Shown: positions 45,935 to 54,906 of the stretch, in pieces
Position numbering within the stretch: position 1 is the stretch's first letter
Layout: every line of letters begins with the position of its first letter
Assembly (NCBI GenBank): GCA_902780505.1
Contig: CACZFN010000002.1
Coordinates: forward strand, 62,001 to 126,000
DNA: 64,000 nucleotides
Reading direction: 5' to 3'
Source of the DNA: an uncultured Ruminococcus sp.
GTDB lineage: Bacteria; Bacillota; Clostridia; Oscillospirales; Ruminococcaceae
Program-made: the position numbers and the translations under genes
Notes under the pieces: model-generated
Databases searched by the model: none
Told to the model about the DNA's origin: nothing
What the model saw: only the letters and a program-made list of their open reading frames with translations

Positions 45935-47914
45935 ATGGTAAGAAAGGCTTTCTTTGCCCTTGCACCAATGCAGGTCGGGCTGCTGCTTGCATACCTTTTA
46001 AATGATACAGCTGTGCTGCCAATGCTGTTTATCCTTGGCGGCGCGGCTTTGTCAGCTATACCCGCAAAGCGCTTCAGGGGGTATATCCTGTTTTCTGCTG
46101 TATCCTTTGCCGCAGGCGTTATAATAAGCCTTTCCTACACAAATAACGTATATGACAAAACCATTGCCTTTGACGGGGAAAATGTCCTTGTCGAAGGCTT
46201 TGTTTATGACAAAAAAGAATACAGCGAAAACTCACACAGGATAGATATAAAAGGACGCATAAACGGTGAGGTCGATGCACTGATAAGCTTTTACATAACA
46301 CCCGAACAATATAAAACCCTTACCTATGGCGACGGTATAGCTGTATTTGGCAAGGTAAACAGAATATCCGACAAGCTCGGCTTCGGGAACGAAAGCTTCA
46401 ACAAGTCCAACTCGGTCTTTTTAAAAGGCGGCAAAGTGGAAAGATTGGAACTGACGGGCGAAAACTCTCACCCGGTATACAGCTTTGCCAAAAGACTGCG
46501 TGACTATGCATCAAAGACACTCAATGAATACGGCGGAAGCGGCGGACAGTATTTAAGTGCCATTCTATGCGGCGAACGCGGCATACTCGACGATACTGAC
46601 CGTGAAGCCTTCTACAGGATAGGTATCGGGCATATCTTTGCCTTTTCAGGCACGCACGTTGCCATTATCCTCGGGCTGATGTCAGCCGTCCTTTCCATGT
46701 TCACGGGAAGAAGATGGGTACACTTTCTTTCCTCCGCACTGCTCGGCATCCTGCTTGTAATGTTCTCGGGGCTTTCCGTTTCGGCAATAAGGGCTGTAAT
46801 AATGATGACATCATTACAGCTTTCAAAGCTTGCTAAACGCCCCGCTGATCCGCTCACCTCTCTTTCACTGGCATCTGCTGTACTGACGGTCATATCGCCT
46901 TATTGTATAGCATCATATTCCTACATCCTTACAATGGCAGGCTCGTTTGCGTGCAGTGTATACGCTGACCATTTAAGTGAACACATAAGCGTTTTCAAGG
47001 ACAGGCCGCTTTCCCCTCACGAGCGCACGATCATTACCGTTTTCTCGGCTTCGGTCGTACTTTTCGGGATAAGTGCATTTATGTTCGGAGAGGTATCCGT
47101 TATCTCCCCTTTAAGCAACCTCCTGCTCGTACCTGTATGCACATTTTCAATGTCAGTATCTATCCTGGGGCTTATTCTTTCTCCTGTAAGCAGTCTTTTA
47201 TCGGGATATATAATATGGCTGTCGGGGCTTTGTATGCGTGGGTGTGCACTTTTAAGCTCGCTTATCAGCCGTATACCTTTTACTAATATAAACGTATGGC
47301 ACAGCGAAGTGCGGGCGGTTATAATCGCCCTTATCGCCGTACCATGTATTGCATGGTTTACAGTAAAACGCGGGCGCACACTGATAATTGCATACTGTGC
47401 CGCTATGGCAGGTATAATATCGGCTTCACTTATCACAAGGGTGATATACAGGGATAAGATATACCTTGCGGTTTTCTCCTACGGCGGGGCAAATGTGCTT
47501 ATTTATGACGAGGACACCTCCCTTGCAGCCTTTACGGGAAGCGGCGGCAGTGCCGAGCTTTTTGACAGGCTTTCATTAATGCGGGGCGCTGACGGGGCAC
47601 AGTACGCTCTTTGCAGCGAAAAAGCCGCCGGCAAGCTCAAAGCGTCTTATGGTGACCACCTGTTTGTAAACAGTTCTACCAGGTATTCTGATACACTTAT
47701 ATCCTGCAAACTGGGTGATGTCAGCCTTGATGAAAATAGAATAAATTATAAACTTGATACTTTTGGTGTTGTCATTTCACCTGAAATGGTGTATAATAAA
47801 ATGGATGATGAAATGACGGATATATCACAGTACCCCGCCGAAATTGAACTTGACACAAAGACGGGTGAGCTTAAAGTAAGGAGGCTTGACTATGGCTTTG
47901 ACTACAGCGGGTGA
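45935..47914 (+). CDS. comEC: ComEC/Rec2-family membrane protein with degenerate C-terminal domain
   Basis: This 659-residue protein has N-terminal membrane segments and an OB-like DUF4131 region (about 1-170), then the Competence domain with GIGHIFAFSGTHVAII and about eight membrane segments (about 225-500). ComEC forms the channel for single-stranded DNA uptake. The C-terminal part (about 510-659) corresponds in position to the metallo-beta-lactamase domain of Bacillus ComEC (776 residues) but is short and shows no HxHxDH metal motif. There is no clear ribosome site; translation is probably coupled to the HIT gene. The 3' end overlaps holA by 23 nt. Confidence 0.88.
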   Translation: MVRKAFFALAPMQVGLLLAYLLNDTAVLPMLFILGGAALSAIPAKRFRGYILFSAVSFAAGVIISLSYTNNVYDKTIAFDGENVLVEGFVYDKKEYSENSHRIDIKGRINGEVDALISFYITPEQYKTLTYGDGIAVFGKVNRISDKLGFGNESFNKSNSVFLKGGKVERLELTGENSHPVYSFAKRLRDYASKTLNEYGGSGGQYLSAILCGERGILDDTDREAFYRIGIGHIFAFSGTHVAIILGLMSAVLSMFTGRRWVHFLSSALLGILLVMFSGLSVSAIRAVIMMTSLQLSKLAKRPADPLTSLSLASAVLTVISPYCIASYSYILTMAGSFACSVYADHLSEHISVFKDRPLSPHERTIITVFSASVVLFGISAFMFGEVSVISPLSNLLLVPVCTFSMSVSILGLILSPVSSLLSGYIIWLSGLCMRGCALLSSLISRIPFTNINVWHSEVRAVIIALIAVPCIAWFTVKRGRTLIIAYCAAMAGIISASLITRVIYRDKIYLAVFSYGGANVLIYDEDTSLAAFTGSGGSAELFDRLSLMRGADGAQYALCSEKAAGKLKASYGDHLFVNSSTRYSDTLISCKLGDVSLDENRINYKLDTFGVVISPEMVYNKMDDEMTDISQYPAEIELDTKTGELKVRRLDYGFDYSG

Positions 47915-48947
47915 ACTTAGCAAAAAAGGCTTTTCAAAACCCGATGTGCTCTACTTTTTCTATGGGCGTGATGTGGGATATATGGAAAGCACTGCAAAAA
48001 AACTGATAGACAAGCTTGTGCCGAACAATGCCAGGACACTCAACCTGCACAGGTTTGATGCAAAAGAACTTGATGTCGGGCAGTTTTGTGATGCAGTAAT
48101 GGCTATACCTATGTTTGCGGCAAGGGTATGCGCCTTTATAACAGGCTTTAACGCTGATAAGCTGACAAAGGACGACACCGAAGCGCTAAAAGAGATACTA
48201 TCCGATATTCCCGAAACGACAACAGTCGTTATCTGCTGTGACGGGGAAAACGTATTCCGCACGAAAAAGGCGCTTTCGGACAAAAACAAACGCTTTGCTG
48301 ATTTCTGTGCAAAGGGCGGGACTGTCTGTGATTTTGCCTACAGGCGCGCAAACGATATGGGCAGGTATATCGTATCCGAGCTTTCCGCACAAGGCTTGCA
48401 GATATCTTCATATGATGCACAGTACCTTGCCAACCGCACACTCAGCGATACCTCGCTTATCGACAACGAAATAGAAAAGCTTGCCGCTTTTGCAGACGGC
48501 AGGCCTGTCACAAGGGAAATGATAGATGCACTTGTTTCCCCGAAGATAGAATCAGACGGCTTTTCACTTGCAATAAATATCCTTAAAGGAAATGCGCAGT
48601 TTGTGTTCAGGCGTATTGACGAGCTTACAGCACAGCAGTATGAAGCTGTCGAGATACTCGGCACCATATCCTATTCTATAATGGATATCTACCGGGCAAA
48701 GCTTGCAAGGTCATCAGGCAGGACTGCTGATGATGTCATGAAGGATTTTGCTTACCCCGCATACAAGAAATTCGCTGTTGAAAACGCATATTCAGACTGC
48801 GGCAGGATAAGCCTTGATAAAATAAGGCAGGTGCTTGACATTCTTTCAGACACCGACTTGCTTATAAAGACAAGGGGCTTTTCAAAGGGCGGGGATATCT
48901 TAGCACTTGAACAGAGTGCCGCAAAATGCCTTGCCATAAGGAACTGA
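47892..48947 (+). CDS. holA: DNA polymerase III delta subunit
   Basis: This 351-residue clamp-loader subunit opens the beta clamp. The N-terminal FYGRDVGYMESTAKKLIDKL block and the overall arrangement fit HolA/YqeN of Firmicutes. The comEC-holA order is conserved in this phylum, which strengthens the call. The ATG at 47892 is preferred over a TTG two codons earlier because it lies 7 nt after AAGGAGG, which itself is inside comEC. The next gene begins 2 nt after its stop. Confidence 0.88.
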   Translation: MALTTAGELSKKGFSKPDVLYFFYGRDVGYMESTAKKLIDKLVPNNARTLNLHRFDAKELDVGQFCDAVMAIPMFAARVCAFITGFNADKLTKDDTEALKEILSDIPETTTVVICCDGENVFRTKKALSDKNKRFADFCAKGGTVCDFAYRRANDMGRYIVSELSAQGLQISSYDAQYLANRTLSDTSLIDNEIEKLAAFADGRPVTREMIDALVSPKIESDGFSLAINILKGNAQFVFRRIDELTAQQYEAVEILGTISYSIMDIYRAKLARSSGRTADDVMKDFAYPAYKKFAVENAYSDCGRISLDKIRQVLDILSDTDLLIKTRGFSKGGDILALEQSAAKCLAIRN

Positions 48948-48949
48948 CA

Positions 48950-49531
48950 ATGGAAAAACTCAAAATATCAATGCCGATAATAGTTGAAGGCAAATACGAC
49001 AAAATAAAACTGTCATCTTTTATTGAGGGCGTTATTATCGTCACTGACGGCTTTTCGGTCTACGGCGATGAGGATCTTTGCCGGTATATAAGAAAATGTG
49101 CTGCCGAAACAGGCGTGATAATCCTTACCGATTCGGATGGCGCGGGTTTCCGCATACGCGGGTTTTTAAAGAACATCTGTAAGGACGGCAGGATAATAAA
49201 TGTGTATATCCCTGATATCTCCGGCAAGGAAAAGCGTAAGGAAGTCCCTTCAAAAGAAGGAAAGCTGGGCGTTGAGGGGATAGATATAAAAACACTCCGT
49301 CAGGCATTTGAAAATGCAGGCGTTTTTGATGAGGCAAAAAAAAGCGGCGGGATAACCAAATCTGACCTCTACCTTGACGGGCTGACAGGCAGAAAGGACT
49401 CAAAGGACAGAAGAATGAAGCTTTATAAGATTCTGTCACTTCCCGCACGTACAACGCCGAACGGACTGCTTGAAGTGCTCAATGCAAGATTTACCAGGGA
49501 AGAATATAAAGAGCTTCTCAGCAGGCTCTGA
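48950..49531 (+). CDS. rnmV: RNase M5-like Toprim protein
   Basis: This 193-residue protein has an N-terminal Toprim domain with PIIVEGKYDKIKL (catalytic Glu), ILTDSDGAGFRIR (DxD) and the conserved PSKEGKLGVEGID segment of RNase M5, which matures 5S rRNA in Firmicutes. A C-terminal about 60-residue extension is present as in RnmV. It is unusual in lying after holA; in Bacillus the gene is beside ksgA. A paralogue with another role is possible. The ATG follows AAGGA. Confidence 0.82.
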   Translation: MEKLKISMPIIVEGKYDKIKLSSFIEGVIIVTDGFSVYGDEDLCRYIRKCAAETGVIILTDSDGAGFRIRGFLKNICKDGRIINVYIPDISGKEKRKEVPSKEGKLGVEGIDIKTLRQAFENAGVFDEAKKSGGITKSDLYLDGLTGRKDSKDRRMKLYKILSLPARTTPNGLLEVLNARFTREEYKELLSRL

Positions 49532-49558
49532 TATATAAAAAGGGGGCGTGATAAAAAT

Positions 49559-50938
49559 ATGATAATGTCATCTATCGGCTTTTTGTATTTTTTTCTGCCG
49601 CTGTTTATGGGACTGTATGCCGTTGTTTCAAAAAAGCACAGGGCAAAGCTTATTCTTTTGGGCGAGCTTGTATTTGTCGGGTGGGGATCTGTATTTGCGC
49701 TTATACCGCTTGTGTCATCAATGCTTCTTGCGTATCTGATCGGTATGATGACAGACAACCGCCGCAATAACAAGGCAGGGCAAAAGAAAATCCTTCTGGC
49801 GGCTGTATTCTCACAGCTTATAATAATCATACTTGCTGTACTTTCATCATTTGGTACACTTCCAAATGGAGTTGCAAGGGCGTTCCCGCCTGTAGGGGCG
49901 TTTGTGTATACGCTCAATTCAATGTCATACTGCCTTGATATCTATAAAGGCAAAAACAGGTGCGATCACAGGTTTACGCTTGTGGCGGCTTATGTCGGGT
50001 TCTTCCCTTGTATCACGGCAGGGCCGCTTCTAAGATATGATGATTTTTCCCCACAGCTTGAAGCCCCCGATATCACCGCCGATAAACTCAGCCGCGGCAT
50101 ATCTCTATACCTCAAAGGGCTTGCCGAAAGGTGTGTGCTCAGTCTTGGCGTCTTCCATATGTGGCAGCAGCTGACACAGCTGAATCTGGATGACGTTTCC
50201 GCAATAACCGCATGGCTCGGAATTATCGCTGCGGGAATGTATGTATACTTTGAATTTGCATCAATTTCGCATATGGCAAGGGGTATAAGCCTTATGCTCG
50301 GGATAGAACTGCCCATAAACTTTGACCACCCGTTTGCGGTAAGGAGTATGAACGAGCTTGTCAGGAAATTCAATGTATCCGTAACAGCATGGTTTACAGA
50401 TTATGTTTACCGCCCGCTTACAGGCAATTCAGACAGCAGGGCAAGGACAGTCTGTGCGGCTGTCCTCACGGGTACTGCAATGGCACTGTGGTACGGGGCT
50501 AAGCTTCCGAAGCTGATATTCGGGGCATACATTGGTCTTGTTTGCGGTACGGAACTTATCCTGCACAAAAAGTCAGAAAAAAAGCTCGCATATATCCCCT
50601 CAATGATAATCACAATGGGGCTTTTTCACATAGGTCTTGTGCTGTTTATCTGTGATGATATAGTATATGCACTTAAATATATACCCGTGATGTTCGGCAA
50701 AAACGGTATGCTTATTGATAACCTTACACTTTATTTCTTCCAGAATTTCTTTGTGCTTATGCTTATCGGGGTGTTTATAACCTCGGGGCTTGCAAAGCAT
50801 TTATATGAAAAACTTGAAAGATCACGCAGGACATTCCTGCCGTTTCTCCGGCCGCTTTCACAGCTTGTGCTGCTTGTCATAAGTACAGCATTTATGTCGG
50901 GTGCAAAGCAGGAATACCTCGGGCTGTTTTTCAACTAA
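49559..50938 (+). CDS. MBOAT-family membrane protein lacking catalytic histidines
   Basis: This 459-residue protein has about 11 hydrophobic segments and the overall layout of AlgI/DltB-type O-acyltransferases. The motif region that in active enzymes reads RRWHISLSxWxxDYxYxPLGG is here RKFNVSVTAWFTDYVYRPLTG (from 269), with Asn at 272 instead of His. The invariant GLWHG reads ALWYGA (309-314), with Tyr at 312 instead of the catalytic His. Acyl transfer by the known mechanism is therefore unlikely. It sits in a plus-strand run 27 nt after the RNase M5-like gene. AGGGGGCG precedes the ATG. Confidence 0.8.
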   Translation: MIMSSIGFLYFFLPLFMGLYAVVSKKHRAKLILLGELVFVGWGSVFALIPLVSSMLLAYLIGMMTDNRRNNKAGQKKILLAAVFSQLIIIILAVLSSFGTLPNGVARAFPPVGAFVYTLNSMSYCLDIYKGKNRCDHRFTLVAAYVGFFPCITAGPLLRYDDFSPQLEAPDITADKLSRGISLYLKGLAERCVLSLGVFHMWQQLTQLNLDDVSAITAWLGIIAAGMYVYFEFASISHMARGISLMLGIELPINFDHPFAVRSMNELVRKFNVSVTAWFTDYVYRPLTGNSDSRARTVCAAVLTGTAMALWYGAKLPKLIFGAYIGLVCGTELILHKKSEKKLAYIPSMIITMGLFHIGLVLFICDDIVYALKYIPVMFGKNGMLIDNLTLYFFQNFFVLMLIGVFITSGLAKHLYEKLERSRRTFLPFLRPLSQLVLLVISTAFMSGAKQEYLGLFFN

Positions 50939-50975
50939 TAATATATACCACCTAAACAAAAGGAGGACTCTCACT

Positions 50976-51938
50976 ATGGACATGATAAAAGGCTACACAT
51001 GGGGGTTCTATTCGGGCAGCGGCAAGTTCAACACCCCCGAAGCTGAACACTCTATGGAATACCTTGCAAAGTTAGGGCTCAACTGGATATGCATACCTGT
51101 AAACTGTTTTCAGGAGGCCTTCTACTCACTTAATATTTTCTCCCTCTTTGGCAGAACGCAGAGCGATGAAGAAGTAAAATTTGCTATACGCAAAGCAAAG
51201 TCTTTAGGCCTGAAAGTCTGTTTAAAACCAATGGTAGACTGCCTTGACCGTTCCTGGCGTGCAAGGATAAACTTCCCGACGGAAACTGATGAATACTGGA
51301 GTAAATGGTTTGCTTCATACACAAGATTTATGCTCTGCTACGCTGCACTTGCGCAGGCCGAAGGTGTAGAGATGCTCTGCACAGGCTGCGAAATGGCAGG
51401 AATGGACTCACAGACAGAGCACTGCAAAAAGCTTATTGCAGATGTAAGACAGGTTTACAGCGGGACGATAATGCACAATATAAACCACGGCGACGAATTC
51501 CGCTTCCCGTGGCTTGAAGATGTTGATATTATCGGTATTTCCGCTTACTACCCCGTATCTGAAAAGGACGATAATTCTATAGACATCATGCGCAGAAAGT
51601 GGGCAGAGCACAGAGAACGTGTAAAAAAATGCAGCGAGCATTTTAACAGGCCTGTAATGTTTGCCGAGATAGGTGTGAGAAACGAACGCGGATGTACTAT
51701 GTACCCGTGGGATTTCAAATACCGCCCCGACGCCCCGTTTGACGAACAGGAACAGGCAGATTTCTATCAAAGTGCTATGGAAGCTATGTGGGACGAGCCG
51801 TATTTCCGCGGATTTTTCTGGTGGGACTGGAAAGCAATTCTGCCGCCGCCGGAAAAGGCAGCACAAAACAAGGATTTTACTATCTACGGCAAAAAGGCCG
51901 AGGCAGTATTAAAAGAATGGTATCAAAAGAAGGACTGA
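50976..51938 (+). CDS. GH113-like glycoside hydrolase (probable beta-1,4-mannanase/mannosidase), cytoplasmic
   Basis: This 320-residue TIM-barrel enzyme has no signal peptide. The start MDMIKGYTWGFYSGSG, the acid/base block CTGCEMAG (E139) and the nucleophile block FAEIGVRNERGC (E231) match clan A enzymes of the GH113 type. Two Trp-rich C-terminal blocks (FFWWDWK) line the substrate cleft. GH113 enzymes act on beta-1,4-mannan or short manno-oligosaccharides; a cytoplasmic one would process imported oligosaccharides. The ATG at 50976 has a perfect AGGAGG site and lies 37 nt after the MBOAT gene. Exact specificity is inference. Confidence 0.8.
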   Translation: MDMIKGYTWGFYSGSGKFNTPEAEHSMEYLAKLGLNWICIPVNCFQEAFYSLNIFSLFGRTQSDEEVKFAIRKAKSLGLKVCLKPMVDCLDRSWRARINFPTETDEYWSKWFASYTRFMLCYAALAQAEGVEMLCTGCEMAGMDSQTEHCKKLIADVRQVYSGTIMHNINHGDEFRFPWLEDVDIIGISAYYPVSEKDDNSIDIMRRKWAEHRERVKKCSEHFNRPVMFAEIGVRNERGCTMYPWDFKYRPDAPFDEQEQADFYQSAMEAMWDEPYFRGFFWWDWKAILPPPEKAAQNKDFTIYGKKAEAVLKEWYQKKD

Positions 51939-51942
51939 TTTT

Positions 51943-52332
51943 TTGAAAGCAAGACACACACCACTTACAGCCGCAGTGCTCTACGGCGGCTTTGATGAAG
52001 AAAGGGAAAAGACACTGCGAAAATGCGCCGACAGATGCGCCTACAAAGCTATAAAGGCAGACGCCGACAACGGCAGTGCCACAGTCAGCAGCATTTTTGC
52101 AGGGAAGCCCGACAACACCCTCACCCCGCTTTGTGATGAAGAATTTATCATAATAAACGGCGGCGGGGCAAACTCAGCAAGGCTTATTGATAAGCTTCGT
52201 GAAAACGGGCTTGTGATACCCCTCAAAGCGCTTGTCACCCTGCACAATCAGGAGTGGCAGCTCAATGATCTTATCACTGAGCTTAAAAACGAACACAGAG
52301 AACTTTCGGAAAGAGAGGGAAAAGCCATTTGA
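51943..52332 (+). CDS. DUF3783-like small protein
   Basis: This 129-residue cytosolic protein starts at TTG 51943, 4 nt after the glycosidase stop; AAGGA inside the end of the glycosidase gene serves as ribosome site. The C-terminal 40 residues (PLKALVTLHNQEWQLNDLI then ELKNEHREL) resemble DUF3783. No function is known. It is co-transcribed with its neighbours and overlaps the transporter gene start by 4 nt. Confidence 0.7.
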   Translation: MKARHTPLTAAVLYGGFDEEREKTLRKCADRCAYKAIKADADNGSATVSSIFAGKPDNTLTPLCDEEFIIINGGGANSARLIDKLRENGLVIPLKALVTLHNQEWQLNDLITELKNEHRELSEREGKAI

Positions 52333-53216
52333 AAAAAAGTAAATACAAAGCGATATTCTATATAATCTTTTCGGCATTTTCCTTTGCGTTTATGTTTGCA
52401 TTTGTGCGTATGTCGGGCGATCTTCCGACGTTTCAGAAGGTCTTTTTCAGAAACTTCGTGGCACTTATAATTGCAGTCTTCACCCTTATAAAAACAAAGA
52501 CTCCCTTTAAAATAGAAGGCAGAAAAAACAACGCCGTGATATTTGTGCGTGCATTTGCGGGCACTGCGGGAATGATAGGCAACTTTTACGCCATTGATAA
52601 AATGGTGCTTTCGGACGCTTCAATGCTCAACAAGATGTCGCCGTTTTTTACAATAGTTTTCTCGTTTATTTTCCTTAAAGAAAAGCTTACCCCGTTTCAG
52701 GGGCTTACAGTCATCGGTGCGTTTATAGGTTCAATGTTCATCATTAAGCCAAGCTTTACAAATGTTGAGTTCTTCCCCGCGCTCATGGGGTTTTTAGGCG
52801 GAATGGGCGCAGGTCTTGCATATGCCTGTGTACGCTATCTCGGGCAGCATGGTGTTAAAAGCCCTGTGATCGTCACCTACTTTTCGGGCTTTTCCTGCCT
52901 TGTAACACTCCCCTACCTTATATTCGCAGGCAAACCAATGTCGGCTTCTCAGATTTTGTGCCTTATCGGTGCAGGCGCTGCGGCAGCGGGCGGGCAGTTT
53001 GGTATAACCGCCGCATACTCACACGCCCCGGCAAGGGAAATATCAGTCTACGATTATTCGCAGCTTATTTTCACAACACTTTTAGGCTTTATGATCTTTG
53101 GCGATATCCCAGACAGGTGGAGCTTTTTAGGGTATGTGATAATCGTAACAATGGCTGTGCTTGTATTCCTCTATAACAATGTATGGCATAATGATGATGA
53201 AAAACAAAAGGCATAA
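52329..53216 (+). CDS. EamA/DMT-superfamily transporter
   Basis: This 295-residue protein has ten membrane segments in two EamA repeats; a KMSPFFTIVFSFIFLKE block ends the first repeat. DMT transporters move small metabolites; the substrate is not predictable. The start is TTG 52329, overlapping the stop of the upstream gene, with GAGGG at 9 nt. It is the last gene of the plus-strand run and is followed by a strong terminator. Confidence 0.87.
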   Translation: MKKSKYKAIFYIIFSAFSFAFMFAFVRMSGDLPTFQKVFFRNFVALIIAVFTLIKTKTPFKIEGRKNNAVIFVRAFAGTAGMIGNFYAIDKMVLSDASMLNKMSPFFTIVFSFIFLKEKLTPFQGLTVIGAFIGSMFIIKPSFTNVEFFPALMGFLGGMGAGLAYACVRYLGQHGVKSPVIVTYFSGFSCLVTLPYLIFAGKPMSASQILCLIGAGAAAAGGQFGITAAYSHAPAREISVYDYSQLIFTTLLGFMIFGDIPDRWSFLGYVIIVTMAVLVFLYNNVWHNDDEKQKA

Positions 53217-53222
53217 AAAAAT

Positions 53223-53258
53223 GACCGCTGTCTTATATGAAACAGCGGTCTTTCTTTT
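53223..53258. terminator. bidirectional terminator
   Basis: A perfect 9-bp stem, GACCGCTGT/ACAGCGGTC (53223-53231, 53242-53250), has TTTCTTTTT on the plus side and an A-run on the other side. It separates the transporter gene from the convergent lipoprotein gene. Confidence 0.9.
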
Positions 53259-53749
53259 TAGCCGACAGGATATGCAGCGACAACCTCTTTTTTATCATTA
53301 ATAAAGCTTGCTTTCTTTAAAACACCGTTTTCAAGCTCAAAGGATAATTGCCCCTTATAGTTCTTGCCAAGTTGTTCAGAAACATAAACCTCAAATTCCT
53401 GTGCCGGATCGGGCTGTGTAGGATCAAATTCATATGCATCAAAAGTAACCATTTCAGCATTTGCTTCCTTATCAGCACAATATGCAGATGCAGCTGTGAA
53501 AGCCTGTTTCACATAGCTTTCGATAACCTCTTTACTAATTTCTTCATCCTGTTGCTGCTCTGAAACGCTTTCTTCAGCCTGTGCAGGTGTTTCATCAGAC
53601 TGTGAGGAGTTTTCTTCGACCTGTGCAGCGCTGCTGCTTTCGTCCTTTGTTTTCTTCTTTGCTTCCGAGCTGCTGCTTTCATCACCGCAAGCTGCAAGTG
53701 CAGCAACAGCCACTACTGCGGCAAGCGCCGCTGAGATCAGTTTTTTCAT
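53258..53749 (-). CDS. small lipoprotein after the pilus ATPases
   Basis: This 163-residue protein has a signal peptide and lipobox LAAC with C21, a Ser/Glu/Gln/Lys-rich low-complexity linker (about 22-75) and a small C-terminal domain (about 80-163) with no match I recognise. ATG 53749 and the GTG one codon earlier are both usable; GGGGGA lies upstream. It is the last gene after pilT, separated by a perfect hairpin (53771-53792). It could be a pilus accessory factor, but this is only positional. Confidence 0.7.
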   Translation of the reverse strand: MKKLISAALAAVVAVAALAACGDESSSSEAKKKTKDESSSAAQVEENSSQSDETPAQAEESVSEQQQDEEISKEVIESYVKQAFTAASAYCADKEANAEMVTFDAYEFDPTQPDPAQEFEVYVSEQLGKNYKGQLSFELENGVLKKASFINDKKEVVAAYPVG

Positions 53750-53770
53750 CACTATATTCCCCCATATTTT

Positions 53771-53792
53771 ACCGCCGCATTGCTGCGGCGGT
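53771..53792 (-). terminator. hairpin between pilT and the lipoprotein gene
   Basis: A perfect 9-bp stem, ACCGCCGCA/TGCGGCGGT, has a 4-nt loop. No T-run follows on the minus strand (AAAATATG), so it may be a processing or attenuation hairpin rather than a full terminator. Confidence 0.4.
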
Positions 53793-53800
53793 ATTATTGA

Positions 53801-54871
53801 TTATTTAGATGCGATAAACCTCTTGAGTTCACCGACGCTCAGGCACTTTTCAACTGCAACGTCCATAGAGATCTTTCTCTCCTTAACAAGCTTGGCAAGT
53901 TCCTGGTCAAGTGTCTGCATTCCGAACTGCTTACCTGTCTGCATTGCCGAACCTATAAGGTGGACCTTATCGTCACGGATCATAGCCTTGATATTATCTG
54001 TTGCGTTAAGTATCTCGCAGCAAGCCACACGGCTTGTTCCGTCAAGTGTACGGCAGAGAGTCTGTGTACAGATACCAACAAGAACAGATGCAAGCTGTGT
54101 CCTGATCTGGTGCTGCTGGTGTGCAGGGAAAACGTCTATGATACGGTCAATAGTTGAAGCCGCATCCGTGGTATGAAGTGTAGACATAACAAGGTGGCCT
54201 GTTTCAGCGGCGGTAACAGCGGCTTCGATAGTTTCAAAGTCACGCATTTCGCCGACGAGAATGATATCAGGATCCTCACGGAGGGCTGCTCTTAATGCCA
54301 TTGAAAAGCTCGGAACATCAGGGCCGATCTCTCTCTGGTTTACCATACATCTCTTATGCGCGTGCATATACTCGATAGGATCTTCAACAGTTATGATGTG
54401 AGCAGACTTATGTATATTTACATGGTCTATCATAGCTGCAAGGGTAGTAGATTTACCTGAACCGGTAGGGCCTGTTACAAGTACAAGACCACGGGGACGC
54501 ATTGCGAATTCACCGAGTACAGGGGGCAGGTCAAGGTCTGCAAGTGTAGGTATATCGTTACGGAGAAGACGGATAGCTATAGCCGTATTGCCCCTCTGAC
54601 GATATACGTTTACTCTGTGACGGAAACCTCTTGTAGATACGAATGTAAAGTCGGTATCTATATGATCCTTGATCTGCTGACGCTGCTTATCTGAACACAT
54701 ATCGTCACAGATCTGCTGTATTTCGATCTCTGTCATATCAGGGTAGCTTGAAAGCTTTCTCAAAGCACCGCCCTGTCTTACTATAGGTGGTATACCTACC
54801 GTAAAATGCAAGTCTGAACACCCGAGCGCACGGGATTCATCAAGTATTCTGTTGATATCAACTGCTGCCAT
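53801..54871 (-). CDS. pilT: PilT, type IV pilus retraction ATPase
   Basis: This 356-residue hexameric ATPase drives pilus disassembly. It has an N-terminal PAS-like domain, Walker A GPTGSGKS (134-141), an Asp box around TVEDPIEY, Walker B DIILVGEMRD, and the His box ETGHLVMSTLHTTDAA. The AIRNLIRE-type C-terminal motif of twitching PilT appears to be changed. It has a GGAGG site and follows pilB by 35 nt, so co-transcription is likely. It implies retractable pili (twitching, adhesion or DNA uptake). Confidence 0.95.
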   Translation of the reverse strand: MAAVDINRILDESRALGCSDLHFTVGIPPIVRQGGALRKLSSYPDMTEIEIQQICDDMCSDKQRQQIKDHIDTDFTFVSTRGFRHRVNVYRQRGNTAIAIRLLRNDIPTLADLDLPPVLGEFAMRPRGLVLVTGPTGSGKSTTLAAMIDHVNIHKSAHIITVEDPIEYMHAHKRCMVNQREIGPDVPSFSMALRAALREDPDIILVGEMRDFETIEAAVTAAETGHLVMSTLHTTDAASTIDRIIDVFPAHQQHQIRTQLASVLVGICTQTLCRTLDGTSRVACCEILNATDNIKAMIRDDKVHLIGSAMQTGKQFGMQTLDQELAKLVKERKISMDVAVEKCLSVGELKRFIASK

Positions 54872-54906
54872 AATTGTTTTCCTCCATTTATATATATTTT
54901 TATATA

